This document shows positions 39,931 to 48,990 of a stretch of 64,000 bases of DNA, piece after piece. The notes below the pieces were generated by a model, which was not told the origin of the DNA, searched no databases, and was given only the letters and a program-made list of their open reading frames with translations. Position numbers and translations under genes: made by a program. Each line of letters opens with the position of its first letter. Position 1 is the stretch's first letter. The DNA is from Streptomyces sp. SN-593 (GTDB lineage Bacteria; Actinomycetota; Actinomycetes; Streptomycetales; Streptomycetaceae). Location: the NCBI RefSeq assembly GCF_016756395.1, contig NZ_AP018365.1, positions 5,149,001-5,213,000 on the forward strand. The letters run 5' to 3'.

Positions 39931-42828
39931 ATGTTCGGCAAGGTCCTCGCCCTCCTGCGGATCAAACGCCACCTGGGCGACTGGCGGCTGCGCAGCCGCA
40001 TGCTGGTCCTGGTGCTCATCCCGCTGATCGCGATCATCCCGCTGGTCGGCGTGCGCGTGGTCTCGGAGGTCGGCAGCCTCCACTCCGCGACGCACATCCA
40101 GGGCCAGACACAGCTCGCCCGCCAGATCTCCACCCTGGTCAGCGCGCTCGACGACGAGCGGGACCTCACCGAGGTCGCGCTCAACGGGTCGGGCGTGACC
40201 AAGGACAAGGAACTGACGGCGGCTCAGAAGGCCACCGACGCACAGGTGACGGCGTTCGACGACAGCCTCGCCCAGCACCGCAGCAGTGTGGACGCCCTGC
40301 CGGCCGCGGTACAGCAGCTCGGTGCACGCGGGGAGGCCCGGCTCGGCGACCTCAGCCCGCTGCGCGCCTCGGCGCGCGGACTCGCGTCCGGCGCCGGCAC
40401 GCCGACCTTCAGCGCGTACAGCACGATCATCGGCGACCTGCTGGACTTCAGCGACCAGCTCGCCGCGGTCAGCTCCGACCACACGCTCGCCAGCCTCGTC
40501 GCCACGCTCTCCTCGATCGAGCAGATCGAGCAGCAGACGTCCAGCGAGCGCGGCTACCTCGTCGACGTGCTGGACAGCGGCGACTTCACGCTGGAGCAGA
40601 AGGAGAACATCGAGCAGGCGCAGTTCGAGACGGCCAGCGACGCGCTCTCCAACAACGCGCCGACCTCGCTGCTGAACCTGTACCAGTCGACGGTCAGCGG
40701 CGACAAGGTCGGCGCGGCCGACGGCACCGTCCAGGCGGTCTCCACCGCCGCGCAGGAGGACATCCCGCTCCACGACCTCGGGATCAGCAAGACCACCGCC
40801 TTCGACCAGCTCACCGACAAGCTCGACGCGGTGCGCACCGTGGAGCGCCAGGCCGTCACGGACCTGAACCAGCGGGCCTCGGACCTGCTGTCGGCCGTGC
40901 GGACCCAGCTCTACGAGAACATCGCGATCATCCTCGTCGTGGTCGCCGTGTCGTTCCTCGGCGCCCTGGTGCTGGCCCGGTCGGTCGTGCGGCCGCTGCG
41001 CCAGCTTCGGGTCTCCGCGCTGGACGTCGCGGACAACCGCCTGCCGGACGCGGTGCGCCGGCTCCAGGACGTGGTCCCCTCGGACACGGACGAGCCGGTG
41101 CACGTCGAACCGATCGAGCTGCAGACGCAGGACGAGGTCGGCCAGGTGGCCCGCGCCTTCGACCGGGTGCACATCGAGGCGGTCCGGCTCGCCACCGAGC
41201 AGGCCCGGATGCGCAGCAACGTCAACGCGATCTTCACCAACCTCTCGCGCCGCAGTGAGAGCCTGGTGCTGCGGCAGCTCCAGCTCATCGACGACCTGGA
41301 GAACAGCGAGCAGGACCCGAGCCAGCTCGCGAGCCTCTTCCAGCTCGACCACCTCGCCACCCGCATGCGCCGCAACAACGAGAACCTCCTGGTGCTCGCC
41401 GGCGAGGAGCAGGGCCGCCGCTGGAACGAGCCGGTGTCGCTGATCGACCTGGTCCGCGCCGCCACCGCCGAGGTCGAGCAGTACGAACGCGTCATGCTGT
41501 ACGAACTGCCCGACGTGGCGGTGGCCGGCCACGCCGCGACGGACGTCGTGCACCTCGTGGCCGAACTCATCGAGAACGCCACCTCGTTCTCCGGTCCGGA
41601 GACCCAGGTGCTGGTGGGCGCGAAGATGCTCACCTCCGGCGACGTCGTCCTGGACATCGCGGACGCGGGCATCGGCATCCGGCCCGAGGAACTGGACCGG
41701 ATCAACCGCCGGCTGGCCGAACCGCCCGTGCTCGACGTGGCGATCTCCCGCCGCATGGGCCTGTTCGTCGTCGGCCGGCTGGCCGCCCGGTACGGCATCC
41801 AGGTGCGACTGACCAGCTCCGGCCGGACCGGCCTCAACGCGCTGATCCGCATCCCCCCGACCCTGCTGGTGCCCGCGAACGAGGTCGGCGCCGGCGGGGC
41901 GTCGGCGTTCGGCCAGCAGGCCGTGCACGCGGGGTCGTACGACACTCCCGAACTCGCCGGGGCGTTCCACTCCCCGGCCCCGTCCGCCGCGGTCGGCGCA
42001 CCCGGCCACGCCGCCGCCCGCGGCCCGGCGGCGGAGGTCGGCGCCGGCGGCCGCCGCTACGACGAGGCCCCGGCCGGACGCCACTCCGGCCCGCCGGACG
42101 GCGGCTTCCCGTGGTTCAACGAGGAGCAGGCGGCGCAGCAGGCCGGCCACAGCTTCTCCTGGTTCGCGCAGCAGCTCGACGACCACGCGCTGATGTCCGG
42201 CGCGGACGGCGGCCCGGCACCGCAGGGCCTGCCGTGGGCCGGCTCCCACCCCGGCGACGCGCCGCAGCCCGGCCGGCACGCCCACCCCGGCTCGGCGCCG
42301 GGCGGGTACGCCGACCGCATGCCGAACGGCGAGCCGTCCCGGTCGGGCTGGCCCGGCCAGGAGGGCGGCCACGGGCAGCCCGACCGCGCCGCGCAGGGCC
42401 GGGGACTGCCGGCCGCCGGCCACCCGGCACCGGGGGCACCGCAGCACCCCGCGCAGTCCCAGCCCGCCCAGCTCCGCTCCCCGCAGCAGCCGCACCCCCT
42501 GCCCTCGCGGGACACCCACCAGGCGCCCTCCTGGGCGCGGCCCGAGGGCGGACCGCACGCCGGGGCGGGCGGCCGCAGCGGCGGGCCGACGAGCGGAGGC
42601 TCGACCGCCCAGGGACTGCCGCGGCGCGTGCCGTTCGACAACCTCGCGCCCGGTTCGGTGGGGCACGACGGGCCGGTGCAGCCGAACGCGGCGCCGGGCA
42701 CGCCGCGCCAGGCCGACCTGATGCGGGAGCGGCTGTCGAGTTTCCGGCAGGGCGTCCGGCGGGGGAAGGACGGGGCCGAGCGTGACGGCGGGCGGGGCCG
42801 GTCACCGGGCGGATCGGGTCCGGTATGA
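39931..42828 (+). CDS. Conservon histidine-kinase-like sensor ATPase (CvnA-type)
   Basis: A 965-aa membrane sensor. Two membrane helices (MLVLVLIPLIAIIPLVGVRVV and IAIILVVVAVSFLGALVLA) flank a ~300-residue extracellular nitrate/nitrite-sensing-type helical domain. A HAMP-like linker follows, then a kinase core: DHLATRMRRNNENLLVLAG, N-box LIENATSFS, and DAGIGI G-box. A ~300-residue Pro/Gly/Ala-rich tail ends it. ATG 39931 is preceded by GGAG; upstream in-frame GTG codons exist. In Streptomyces, cvnA heads clusters (cvnABCD) regulating development and antibiotic production through a GTPase; here the GTPase gene is absent. Confidence 0.85.
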   Translation: MFGKVLALLRIKRHLGDWRLRSRMLVLVLIPLIAIIPLVGVRVVSEVGSLHSATHIQGQTQLARQISTLVSALDDERDLTEVALNGSGVTKDKELTAAQKATDAQVTAFDDSLAQHRSSVDALPAAVQQLGARGEARLGDLSPLRASARGLASGAGTPTFSAYSTIIGDLLDFSDQLAAVSSDHTLASLVATLSSIEQIEQQTSSERGYLVDVLDSGDFTLEQKENIEQAQFETASDALSNNAPTSLLNLYQSTVSGDKVGAADGTVQAVSTAAQEDIPLHDLGISKTTAFDQLTDKLDAVRTVERQAVTDLNQRASDLLSAVRTQLYENIAIILVVVAVSFLGALVLARSVVRPLRQLRVSALDVADNRLPDAVRRLQDVVPSDTDEPVHVEPIELQTQDEVGQVARAFDRVHIEAVRLATEQARMRSNVNAIFTNLSRRSESLVLRQLQLIDDLENSEQDPSQLASLFQLDHLATRMRRNNENLLVLAGEEQGRRWNEPVSLIDLVRAATAEVEQYERVMLYELPDVAVAGHAATDVVHLVAELIENATSFSGPETQVLVGAKMLTSGDVVLDIADAGIGIRPEELDRINRRLAEPPVLDVAISRRMGLFVVGRLAARYGIQVRLTSSGRTGLNALIRIPPTLLVPANEVGAGGASAFGQQAVHAGSYDTPELAGAFHSPAPSAAVGAPGHAAARGPAAEVGAGGRRYDEAPAGRHSGPPDGGFPWFNEEQAAQQAGHSFSWFAQQLDDHALMSGADGGPAPQGLPWAGSHPGDAPQPGRHAHPGSAPGGYADRMPNGEPSRSGWPGQEGGHGQPDRAAQGRGLPAAGHPAPGAPQHPAQSQPAQLRSPQQPHPLPSRDTHQAPSWARPEGGPHAGAGGRSGGPTSGGSTAQGLPRRVPFDNLAPGSVGHDGPVQPNAAPGTPRQADLMRERLSSFRQGVRRGKDGAERDGGRGRSPGGSGPV

Positions 42829-42900
42829 GCCGGACGCCGTCCCCCTCGCCCGCAGTGCCGCCGCACGACGCCCCCAGCAGCATAGGAAGCAGCCTCAGCC

Positions 42901-43323
42901 ATGAGCGATCTGAGCACCGAAGTACAGAACCTGAACTGGCTCATCGCCAACTTCGTCAAGCAGGTGCCGGGAGTCGCGCACGCGGTGGTCGTCTCCTCGG
43001 ACGGCGTGCAACTCCTGGCCTCGGCGTCCATGCCCAAGGAGCGGGGCGACCAGCTCGCCGCGATGGCCTCGGGCCTGGCGAGCCTGACGCAGGGCGCGGC
43101 CACGCTGTTCGACGCCGGCACGGTCACCCAGACCGTGGTGGACATGCTGAACGGTTTCCTCTTCCTGACGTCGATCAGCGACGGCTCGGTCCTGGTGGTG
43201 CTCGCCGCACCCACCTGCGACATGAAGGTCGTCGGTTACGAGATGACCTTGCTGGTCGAACGGGCCGGCGACGTGCTCACCCCGGCGGTGCGCAGGGAGT
43301 TGCAGAGCGCGCTGGCCGGCTGA
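42901..43323 (+). CDS. Roadblock/LC7-domain protein (CvnB-type)
   Basis: A 140-aa cytosolic protein of the roadblock/LC7 fold (LNWLIANFVKQVPGVAHAVVVSSDGVQLLASASMPKERGDQLAAMASGLASL; VLVVLAAPTCDMKVVGYEMTLLVERAG). Such proteins bind small GTPases as co-regulators. It is the second gene of the conservon, 72 nt after the sensor, with GGAAGC as ribosome site. Confidence 0.88.
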   Translation: MSDLSTEVQNLNWLIANFVKQVPGVAHAVVVSSDGVQLLASASMPKERGDQLAAMASGLASLTQGAATLFDAGTVTQTVVDMLNGFLFLTSISDGSVLVVLAAPTCDMKVVGYEMTLLVERAGDVLTPAVRRELQSALAG

Positions 43324-43372
43324 GGCCCGGCGTGACCGGCCGGCCGATTCACACCCGGAAGGACGTGTGTTC

Positions 43373-43732
43373 GTGAGTGCAGACCGCAGGCGCAGCTCGT
43401 CGCCCTTCGTACGCCCGTACGCCGTCACGCGCGGCCGTACGGCGGCACGGACCGACTTCGCGCTCGAGGCACTGGTGGGCACCACCGCACATGCGTGGGA
43501 GAGCGGTGTACGGCTGTTCCCCGAGCAGCAGGCGATCTGTCGGCTGTGCATGAACCTGACGTCGGTGGCCGAGATCTCCGCGCTGATGAACATCCCGCTC
43601 GGCGTCACGCGCGTCCTGGTGGGCGACCTGGCCGAGGGCGGCTTCGTCATCGTCCAGCAGCCGGGCCACGCCAACGGCCGGCCGGACGTCACGCTGCTGG
43701 AGAGGGTGCTCACCGGCCTGCGCGGCCTGTGA
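43373..43732 (+). CDS. DUF742 protein (CvnC-type)
   Basis: A 119-aa protein with the DUF742 pattern SPFVRPYAVTRGRTAARTDFALEALVGTT... and a winged-helix-like half (QAICRLCMNLTSVAEISALMNIPLGVTRVLVGDLAEGGFVIVQQPG). GTG 43373 is chosen since GGAAGGA lies 8 nt before it; GTG 43367 is an alternative. It is the third conservon gene. The usual fourth gene, a small GTPase, does not follow. Confidence 0.85.
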   Translation: MSADRRRSSSPFVRPYAVTRGRTAARTDFALEALVGTTAHAWESGVRLFPEQQAICRLCMNLTSVAEISALMNIPLGVTRVLVGDLAEGGFVIVQQPGHANGRPDVTLLERVLTGLRGL

Positions 43733-43758
43733 GCCCCCGCCCGTAGCCCGTAGCCGTA

Positions 43759-43803
43759 GGACGCCTGCCCGCCGGCCGCCCGGGCGACGGCCGGGAGGCG
43801 TCC
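43759..43803 (+). terminator. Hairpin terminator after the conservon
   Basis: GGACGCCT (43759-43766) pairs with AGGCGTCC (43796-43803), with further GC pairing inside (GCCCGCCGGCC/GGCCGGG). It closes the three-gene cluster. Confidence 0.75.
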
Positions 43804-43892
43804 TTCCGGCCGGAGCCCGGCTGCCCGCTTCCGCCCGCCCGGTCACCTGGTCCCACCCGGTCCCAGGGCCGTGCGACAACCTCTGGAGTGCC

Positions 43893-44660
43893 ATGTCCCC
43901 TCAGCCTCGGCTCGCGGTGTCCTTCGGCGCCGCGGCGCAGGACTACGACCGCTACCGGATGGGGCCTCCGGCGCAGTCGCTCGACTGGCTGCTGCCCGCG
44001 GACCTCGGCCCGGTGCTCGACCTCGGCGCCGGCACCGGCCTGCTGACCCGTCAACTCGCCGAGCGCGCCGCGGAGGTCGTGGCGGTCGAGCCCGACGCCC
44101 GCATGCGCGAGGTGCTGGCCCGAAGCTGCCCGCAGGCCACGGTGCTCGAAGGGACCGGCGAGCACATCCCGCTGCCCGACGCCCGGGTCGACGCGGTCAC
44201 GATCTCCGCGGCCTGGCACTGGATGGACCCGGCCGTCGCGCTTCCCGAGATCGCCCGCGTGCTCAGGCCGGGCGGCACGCTCTGCGTCCTGTACACGCGC
44301 CGGGACCGGCGGGTGCCGTGGCTCGACGAGCTCGACGCCTTCGTGCACGACGAGATGGGGACCGACGACCGGATCGGCGACCTGATCGGACGGATGGTCG
44401 GCGGGCCCTGGCTGCCGGAGGGCGTGCCCTTCACCGCGCCGGAGCTGCACGAGGTCACCTGGACCGCGGCGGTCTCCCCCGAGCAGGTGACCGCCATGTT
44501 CGCCACCTACAGCAGGTTCATCGCGCTGCCGGAGGACCGGAAGCGGGAACTCGCGGCCCGGATCGAGGAGAAGGTCCGCGCGACGGCGGAGATCCGGGAC
44601 GACCTGGTCCAGCTCCCGCTGGTCTGCTGGAGCTGGCGCTCCACGCGGGCGGCCTCCTGA
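43893..44660 (+). CDS. SAM-dependent class I methyltransferase
   Basis: A 255-aa cytosolic methyltransferase with motif I VLDLGAGTGLLTRQLAERA, motif II VVAVEPDARMREVL, motif III/post I DAVTISAAWHWMDPAVALPEIARVLRPGGTLCVLYT. It starts MSPQPRLAVSFGAAAQDYDRYR, the DYDRYR sequence being common in this UbiE/Methyltransf_11 group. The substrate is unknown; the gene stands alone between terminators. Confidence 0.85.
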   Translation: MSPQPRLAVSFGAAAQDYDRYRMGPPAQSLDWLLPADLGPVLDLGAGTGLLTRQLAERAAEVVAVEPDARMREVLARSCPQATVLEGTGEHIPLPDARVDAVTISAAWHWMDPAVALPEIARVLRPGGTLCVLYTRRDRRVPWLDELDAFVHDEMGTDDRIGDLIGRMVGGPWLPEGVPFTAPELHEVTWTAAVSPEQVTAMFATYSRFIALPEDRKRELAARIEEKVRATAEIRDDLVQLPLVCWSWRSTRAAS

Positions 44661-44690
44661 GCCGCCAGGCCCCGGGCCGTTCCTGACTTT

Positions 44691-44720
44691 ACGGCGCCCG
44701 GGCCGCGGCCCGGGCGCCGT
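44691..44720. terminator. 30-bp perfect palindrome, bidirectional terminator
   Basis: ACGGCGCCCGGGCCG (44691-44705) is followed directly by its exact complement (44706-44720). It lies between the convergent methyltransferase and oxidoreductase genes. With no loop the cruciform is strained, but the RNA forms a hairpin with a tiny loop. Confidence 0.8.
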
Positions 44721-44777
44721 ACGCACACCCCCGCGCGGCCGCCGCGCCGCCGGGCGCCGCCCCGCGCGGCACCGCCC

Positions 44778-45437
44778 TCAGGCGCCGGCCGCAGCCCGCA
44801 CCGCCGCCGCCACCGGATCGGGCCCCGCGACCAGTTCCAGGGTCAGCCCGGCGGTGTCCGGCGCCGTCAGCAGCTCCGCCAGCACCGCCGCCACGTCGTC
44901 CCGCGGCACGGACCCGCGCCCGGTGGACGCGGCCAACTGCACCCGGCCCGTGCCGCCGTCGTTCGTCAGGGCACCCGGGCGCAGGATCGTCCACTCCAGC
45001 CCCTCGCGCGCCCGTACCGCGTCGTCCGCCTCGCCCTTGGCCCGCAGGTACGCCGTGAAGACCGGGTCCACCCCGCTCGCCTCCGCGTCCGCGCCCATGG
45101 ACGACACCACCAGGAAGCGCCGCACCCCGGCCCGCTCGGCCGCGTCCGCGAGCAGCACCGCCGCGCCCCGGTCCACGGTCTGCTTGCGCGCCGCCCCGGA
45201 ACCCGCGCCCGCGCCCGCGGCGAACACCGCCGCGTCCGCGCCCTCCAGCACCGCCGCCACCTGCTCCACCGTCGCCGACTCCAGGTCCAGCACGACCGGT
45301 TCGGCGCCCACCGCCCGCAGGTCGTCGGCCTGGGCGGGGTCGCGGATCAGGCCCACCGCGCTGTCCCCGCGCCCGCTCAGCACCTTCTGGAGCCGCAGCG
45401 CGATCTGTCCGTGTCCACCAGCGATCACCGTACGCAT
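44778..45437 (-). CDS. NAD(P)-binding NmrA/SDR-like protein
   Basis: A 219-aa Rossmann-fold protein: MRTVIAGGHGQIALRLQKVL (GGxGxI cofactor loop), LDLESATVEQ, VFAAGAGAGSG, VVSSMGAD, YLRAKGEADDAVR (Y-x-x-x-K site). It belongs to the atypical extended SDR/NAD(P)H-binding group, usually acting as sugar or oxidative-stress-related oxidoreductase. It overlaps in orientation with the amidohydrolase behind it (10-nt gap), so the two may be one transcript. Confidence 0.83.
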   Translation of the reverse strand: MRTVIAGGHGQIALRLQKVLSGRGDSAVGLIRDPAQADDLRAVGAEPVVLDLESATVEQVAAVLEGADAAVFAAGAGAGSGAARKQTVDRGAAVLLADAAERAGVRRFLVVSSMGADAEASGVDPVFTAYLRAKGEADDAVRAREGLEWTILRPGALTNDGGTGRVQLAASTGRGSVPRDDVAAVLAELLTAPDTAGLTLELVAGPDPVAAAVRAAAGA

Positions 45438-45446
45438 ACCTCGACG

Positions 45447-46832
45447 CTACGCCTGCCGGTGCGCCTGGCGGGGGAGGTCGAGGGCCGCGTCGCCGGCGGA
45501 GTCGCAGTACTCGCGCACCGCGCTGGTGCGGGAGACCACCCGGCCGCGGTGGATCACGATCCGGCTGTAGGCCAGCGAGAGCACGCCGGCCAGGCTCTCG
45601 CCGCGCACCGCGAGCAGCTCGGCCGGGAAGCCGGCCTCGACGCGCACCGGCGGCAGCCCGAGCACGGTCCGCGCCTCCGCGCTGACCAGGTCGTAGGCGA
45701 GCGGGGGAGCGCACTCGCCGTGCGAGGCGAGCAGGAACGCCGCCTCCAGCGGGTCGCCGCGGCCGACCGGGTTGGCCAGGTCGCACAGCGCGCCGCTGCC
45801 CGCGGTCACCCGTACCCCGGCCGCGCGCAGCGCGCGGACCGCGGTGAGCGGCGCGAGCGGGCGGACGCAGGCGGCGGCGCGCGCGGCGGGGGTGTCCGGC
45901 GCAGGCGAGCAGCGGTCCAGGGCGCCGCACCCGCCCTGGGGGAGCGCCACCACCGAGACGCCCGCCGCGGCCAGCCGGTCGGCGGTGCGCGCCACCGCGT
46001 CCGGGCCGTGCGCGGCCAGGCCGTGGCAGGGGCCGAGGGTGACGCCGGGGCGCAGCCCGCCGGCCATCGCGGCGAGCCGGGCCATCCGCGCCGGGTCGTC
46101 GGCGGCGGTGTGCAGGTCCACCGGCAGCCCGAACTCGGCGGCCAGCGACAGCACCGCCTCGGTGTAGCCGCTCGGGTCGGGGTCGAGGTCCGGGCAGCCG
46201 CCCACCGCCGAGGCCCCCATCTTCAGCGCGTCCCTCAGCATCGCCAGGCCGTCCGCGCCGGCGGCGCCCGTCAGCACCCGGGGCACGGCCACCGCCTGCA
46301 CGTCGAGCAGCCCGCGCAGCGACTGCCGGGCCTGGAGCACCGCCTCCAGCGACCGCAGCCCGCGGACGTCGCCGATCCGCACGTGGCTGCGCACCGCCGT
46401 AGCGCCGTGGCCGAGTTGGAGCAGCGCGGCCTCGGTGGCGCGGCGCTGGACGTCCTCGGTGCCGCCCGAGGGCGGGCCGCCTGCGGTGAGCGCGAAGTCC
46501 AGGTGCGCGTGCGGCTCGGCGGGGGCCGGCAGCAGGAGGTAGCCGCGCAGGTCGATCCGGGTGCCGCGGTCGTGCCGGGCGCCGCGCCGGTCGGCGCGGC
46601 CCTGCCGGTCGCCGTGCTCGGCGCGCTCGCCGGGCCCGGCCCGGTCGGCCGGCGGCTCGCCGCCCCCCGGGTCGGGCCGGTCCGCGGACAGCGCGAGGCT
46701 GCCCGCGGTGCCCACGGCCTCGATCCGCGGGCCGCTCAACCGCACGTCGACGGCCCGGCCGTCGGCGAGGCGGGCGCCGCACAGCAGCAGGGTGGCGGTC
46801 TCCGCGGTGGTGCCGCGGGGGCTGTCGGTCAT
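45447..46832 (-). CDS. Amidohydrolase, cytosine-deaminase-like
   Basis: A 461-aa metal-dependent hydrolase of the cytosine deaminase/amidohydrolase type. Visible metal-binding motifs are AHLDF (H-x-D variant of HxH), VDLHTAADD, GPCHGLAA (His) and the HGECAPP region; the fold has TIM-barrel strands. ATG 46832 is preferred because GGAGGAG lies 7 nt upstream; the frame is open another 32 codons. An extra Gly/Asp/Arg-rich stretch (about residues 60-95) is unusual. The substrate is unknown. Confidence 0.75.
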   Translation of the reverse strand: MTDSPRGTTAETATLLLCGARLADGRAVDVRLSGPRIEAVGTAGSLALSADRPDPGGGEPPADRAGPGERAEHGDRQGRADRRGARHDRGTRIDLRGYLLLPAPAEPHAHLDFALTAGGPPSGGTEDVQRRATEAALLQLGHGATAVRSHVRIGDVRGLRSLEAVLQARQSLRGLLDVQAVAVPRVLTGAAGADGLAMLRDALKMGASAVGGCPDLDPDPSGYTEAVLSLAAEFGLPVDLHTAADDPARMARLAAMAGGLRPGVTLGPCHGLAAHGPDAVARTADRLAAAGVSVVALPQGGCGALDRCSPAPDTPAARAAACVRPLAPLTAVRALRAAGVRVTAGSGALCDLANPVGRGDPLEAAFLLASHGECAPPLAYDLVSAEARTVLGLPPVRVEAGFPAELLAVRGESLAGVLSLAYSRIVIHRGRVVSRTSAVREYCDSAGDAALDLPRQAHRQA

Positions 46833-47305
46833 CGCGCTCCTCCGGTACGGGCTGTGCAGGCGGTGGGAGGCAGGATCACGGGACAGGGGGCAGGAACACG
46901 CGGGTGCGGGATCACCGGAGGCGATCACGGCACCGGAAGGCGGACGATCACCCGCGGTTCACGGGGTGTGAGCGGTGGATGACCGGGACGTCGGGACGTA
47001 CGGCATGATCACGCACTCCGAGCGTAGGGCGCCCGGTGGCGACGTCCCGGGAGGAGCGCATTAGTCGTACCGGTCGGGGTCGCGCGCGGCGGGCGGGGAC
47101 GGCGTCGCGGGGGTGGCGTCGCGGGGGTGGCGGGAACGCGGCCGGAGCCCGGGCGCGGCCGCGCCGGGAGGCCCGCGGGAGGACGCCGGGGAGGGCCCCG
47201 ACAGGCCCCGGGGGAGCCGTGGTTCGGGTGCCCGCCGGGTCCGATGTGCCCTGCCGGATACGGATTTCACGTATCGCTGCGGAGCGTGTAATGTCTTCCT
47301 CGCTC
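46833..47305 (+). other. Gap before tRNA-Thr with tRNA promoter
   Basis: 473 nt with no supported gene; G-rich throughout with short direct repeats (GCGGGGGTGGC near 47110). A promoter sits at its right end: TTCACG (47266-47271), 17-bp spacer, TAATGT (47289-47294), 12 nt before the tRNA-Thr 5' end. Confidence 0.55.
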
Positions 47306-47378
47306 GCCCCAATAGCTCAGTCGGTAGAGCGTCTCCATGGTAAGGAGAAGGTCTACGGTTCGATTCCGTATTGGGGCT
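47306..47378 (+). tRNA. tRNA-Thr (anticodon GGT)
   Basis: 73 nt: acceptor GCCCCAA pairs TTGGGGC, D-loop GCTC/GAGC, anticodon stem TCTCC/GGAGA around ATGGTAA (GGT), T arm with TTCGATT, discriminator T. No encoded CCA. Confidence 0.95.
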
Positions 47379-47424
47379 CTGATGGATCGGTCCCCCGTCG
47401 TAGCGGCGGGGGTCAGTCCGTCGA

Positions 47425-47497
47425 GGCGGCGTAGCTCAGTCGGTAGAGCAAGCGGCTCATAATCGCTGTGTCACCGGTTCAAGTCCGGTCGCCGCTA
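47425..47497 (+). tRNA. tRNA-Met (anticodon CAT), elongator
   Basis: 73 nt: acceptor GGCGGCG pairs CGCCGCT (one G-U), anticodon stem AGCGG/TCGCT around CTCATAA (CAT), T arm ACCGG-TTCAAGT-CCGGT, discriminator A. The first acceptor pair is G-U, not the unpaired C-A of initiators, so this is elongator tRNA-Met. Confidence 0.92.
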
Positions 47498-47581
47498 CTC
47501 TCCGTAGCCGATTGCGGGTTCGGTCCCTCGATCGGCTACTCTTCCTGTGTTCATAACACCCGTTCGTCAAGGAGCACTCAC

Positions 47582-47746
47582 GTGGCCGCCACCGACGTCC
47601 GCCCCAAGATCACGCTGGCCTGCGTGGAGTGCAAGGAGCGGAACTACATCACCAAGAAGAACCGGCGCAACGACCCGGACCGTCTTGAGATGAAGAAGCA
47701 CTGCCCCCGCTGCAACGCGCACACCGCGCACCGCGAGACCCGCTGA
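47582..47746 (+). CDS. rpmG: 50S ribosomal protein L33 (zinc-binding form)
   Basis: 54 aa, MAATDVRPKITLACVECKERNYITKKNRRNDPDRLEMKKHC..., with two Cys-x-x-Cys pairs (CVEC, CPRC): the zinc-binding C+ form. GTG 47582 has AAGGAG before it; the frame is open upstream into the tRNA region. Located just after tRNA-Met, as in other Streptomyces. Confidence 0.95.
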   Translation: MAATDVRPKITLACVECKERNYITKKNRRNDPDRLEMKKHCPRCNAHTAHRETR

Positions 47747-47973
47747 CCCTGGTCGGCGCTCTCCGCGTGCCGCCGGAGCGGGACCGCGTCCGACGGACCG
47801 TCGGGGCCCTTCGGCCCTGGTCCTGCGTGACGCCGGGCCCCGCACCGGCAGGTGACCGGACCCCGTCCGGCTGAAGCCCTACCGTGAGGCCGTTCCCGTA
47901 TTCCGGGGGCGGCCTCACCGCATGTCCCGACCCGCGCGGTCCGCGCCGACCCACCCGCATCCGGAGGTTAACG

Positions 47974-48525
47974 ATGGCCCTCGACCCGTCCTTCGTCGGG
48001 CGGAGCTATCCGCCCGGCAGCGTCTACGAGGTCGGCCGGGAGAAGATCCGCGAGTTCGCGGAGGCGATCGGCGACCCGAACCCGGTGTACGTCGACCCCG
48101 ACGCGGCCAAGGCGCTCGGCCACCCCGACGTGATCGCGCCGCCGACCTTCCCCTTCGCGATCAGCTACAAGGCGGCGGGCCTGGTCATCCAGGACCCCGA
48201 ACTCGGCCTCGACTACAGCCGGGTGGTGCACGGCGACCAGCGCTTCACCTACACGCGTCCGGTCCGGGCCGGCGACCGGCTCACGGTCAGCTCCACGATC
48301 GAGACGATCAAGTCCCTCGCGGGCAACGAGGTCATCGAGATCCGCGGCGAGATCCACGACGAGTCGGGCGAGCACGTGGTGACCGCCATGACGAAGCTGG
48401 TGGCCCGCAAGGCCGAGGCGGACGACGCGGAGGGCGCGGTCAGCGCGGACGGCACCGCGGACGGCACCGGGGACGCCGGCGCGGACGGCAGGGACGGCAG
48501 CGAGACGAGCGGGGACGAGCGATGA
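47974..48525 (+). CDS. MaoC-type dehydratase subunit (HadA-like)
   Basis: A 183-aa hot-dog-fold protein: FVGRSYPPGSVYEVGREKIREFAEAIGDPNPVYVDPDAAKALGHPDVIAPPTFPFAI... This matches the N-terminal MaoC-like subunit (UPF0336/HadA) of beta-hydroxyacyl dehydratase in actinobacteria. ATG 47974 follows CCGGAGG. The last ~40 residues form an Asp/Gly/Ala-rich tail. Its stop overlaps the ATG of the partner subunit. Confidence 0.85.
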   Translation: MALDPSFVGRSYPPGSVYEVGREKIREFAEAIGDPNPVYVDPDAAKALGHPDVIAPPTFPFAISYKAAGLVIQDPELGLDYSRVVHGDQRFTYTRPVRAGDRLTVSSTIETIKSLAGNEVIEIRGEIHDESGEHVVTAMTKLVARKAEADDAEGAVSADGTADGTGDAGADGRDGSETSGDER

Positions 48526-48950
48526 CCGCGGCAATCGCCTACGACGACGTCGAGGTCGGCACCGAGCTGCCGGCCCGGGAGTTCCCGGTCGACCGGGCGA
48601 CCCTCGTGCAGTACGCAGGCGCCTCGGGCGACTTCAACCCCATCCACTGGAACGAGAGGTTCGCCCGCGAGGTCGGGCTGCCCGACGTCATCGCGCACGG
48701 CATGTTCACGATGGCGGTCGCCATCCGCGTCGTCACCGACTGGACGGTGGACCCCGCCGCCGTCGAGGAGTACGGCGTCCGCTTCACCCGCCCGGTCGTG
48801 GTGCCCGACGACGGCGTCGGCGCCACGGTCCACGTCTCCGCGAAGGTCGCGGCCAAGCTCGACGACCGCCGGGTCCGGGTGGACGTCCTGGCCACCTCCG
48901 GCGGCCAGAAGGTCCTGGGCGTCTCCCGGGCCGTGGTCCGGCTCGCCTGA
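48522..48950 (+). CDS. MaoC-type dehydratase subunit (HadB-like)
   Basis: A 142-aa hot-dog protein with the catalytic D-x-x-x-x-H: YAGASGDFNPIHWNERFAREVGLPDVIAHGMFTMAVAI (Asp in GDFNPIH). It is translationally coupled to the HadA-like subunit (ATGA), consistent with a heterodimeric (3R)-hydroxyacyl-ACP/CoA dehydratase of fatty-acid or related synthesis. The lineage pathway (FAS II-type or mycolate-like) cannot be decided. Confidence 0.87.
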   Translation: MTAAIAYDDVEVGTELPAREFPVDRATLVQYAGASGDFNPIHWNERFAREVGLPDVIAHGMFTMAVAIRVVTDWTVDPAAVEEYGVRFTRPVVVPDDGVGATVHVSAKVAAKLDDRRVRVDVLATSGGQKVLGVSRAVVRLA

Positions 48951-48990
48951 GCCGCCGGGCGCCCGGCGGCACAGGGCATAGGCTTTCCGC

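Noticed and set aside
39772..42666. Long minus-strand frame across the conservon sensor
   Set aside because: Antisense shadow of a well-supported gene; Arg/Gly/Val-rich without motifs.
43893..44660. Conservon GTPase
   Set aside because: The gene after the DUF742 protein is a SAM methyltransferase; no GTP-binding G motifs are present.
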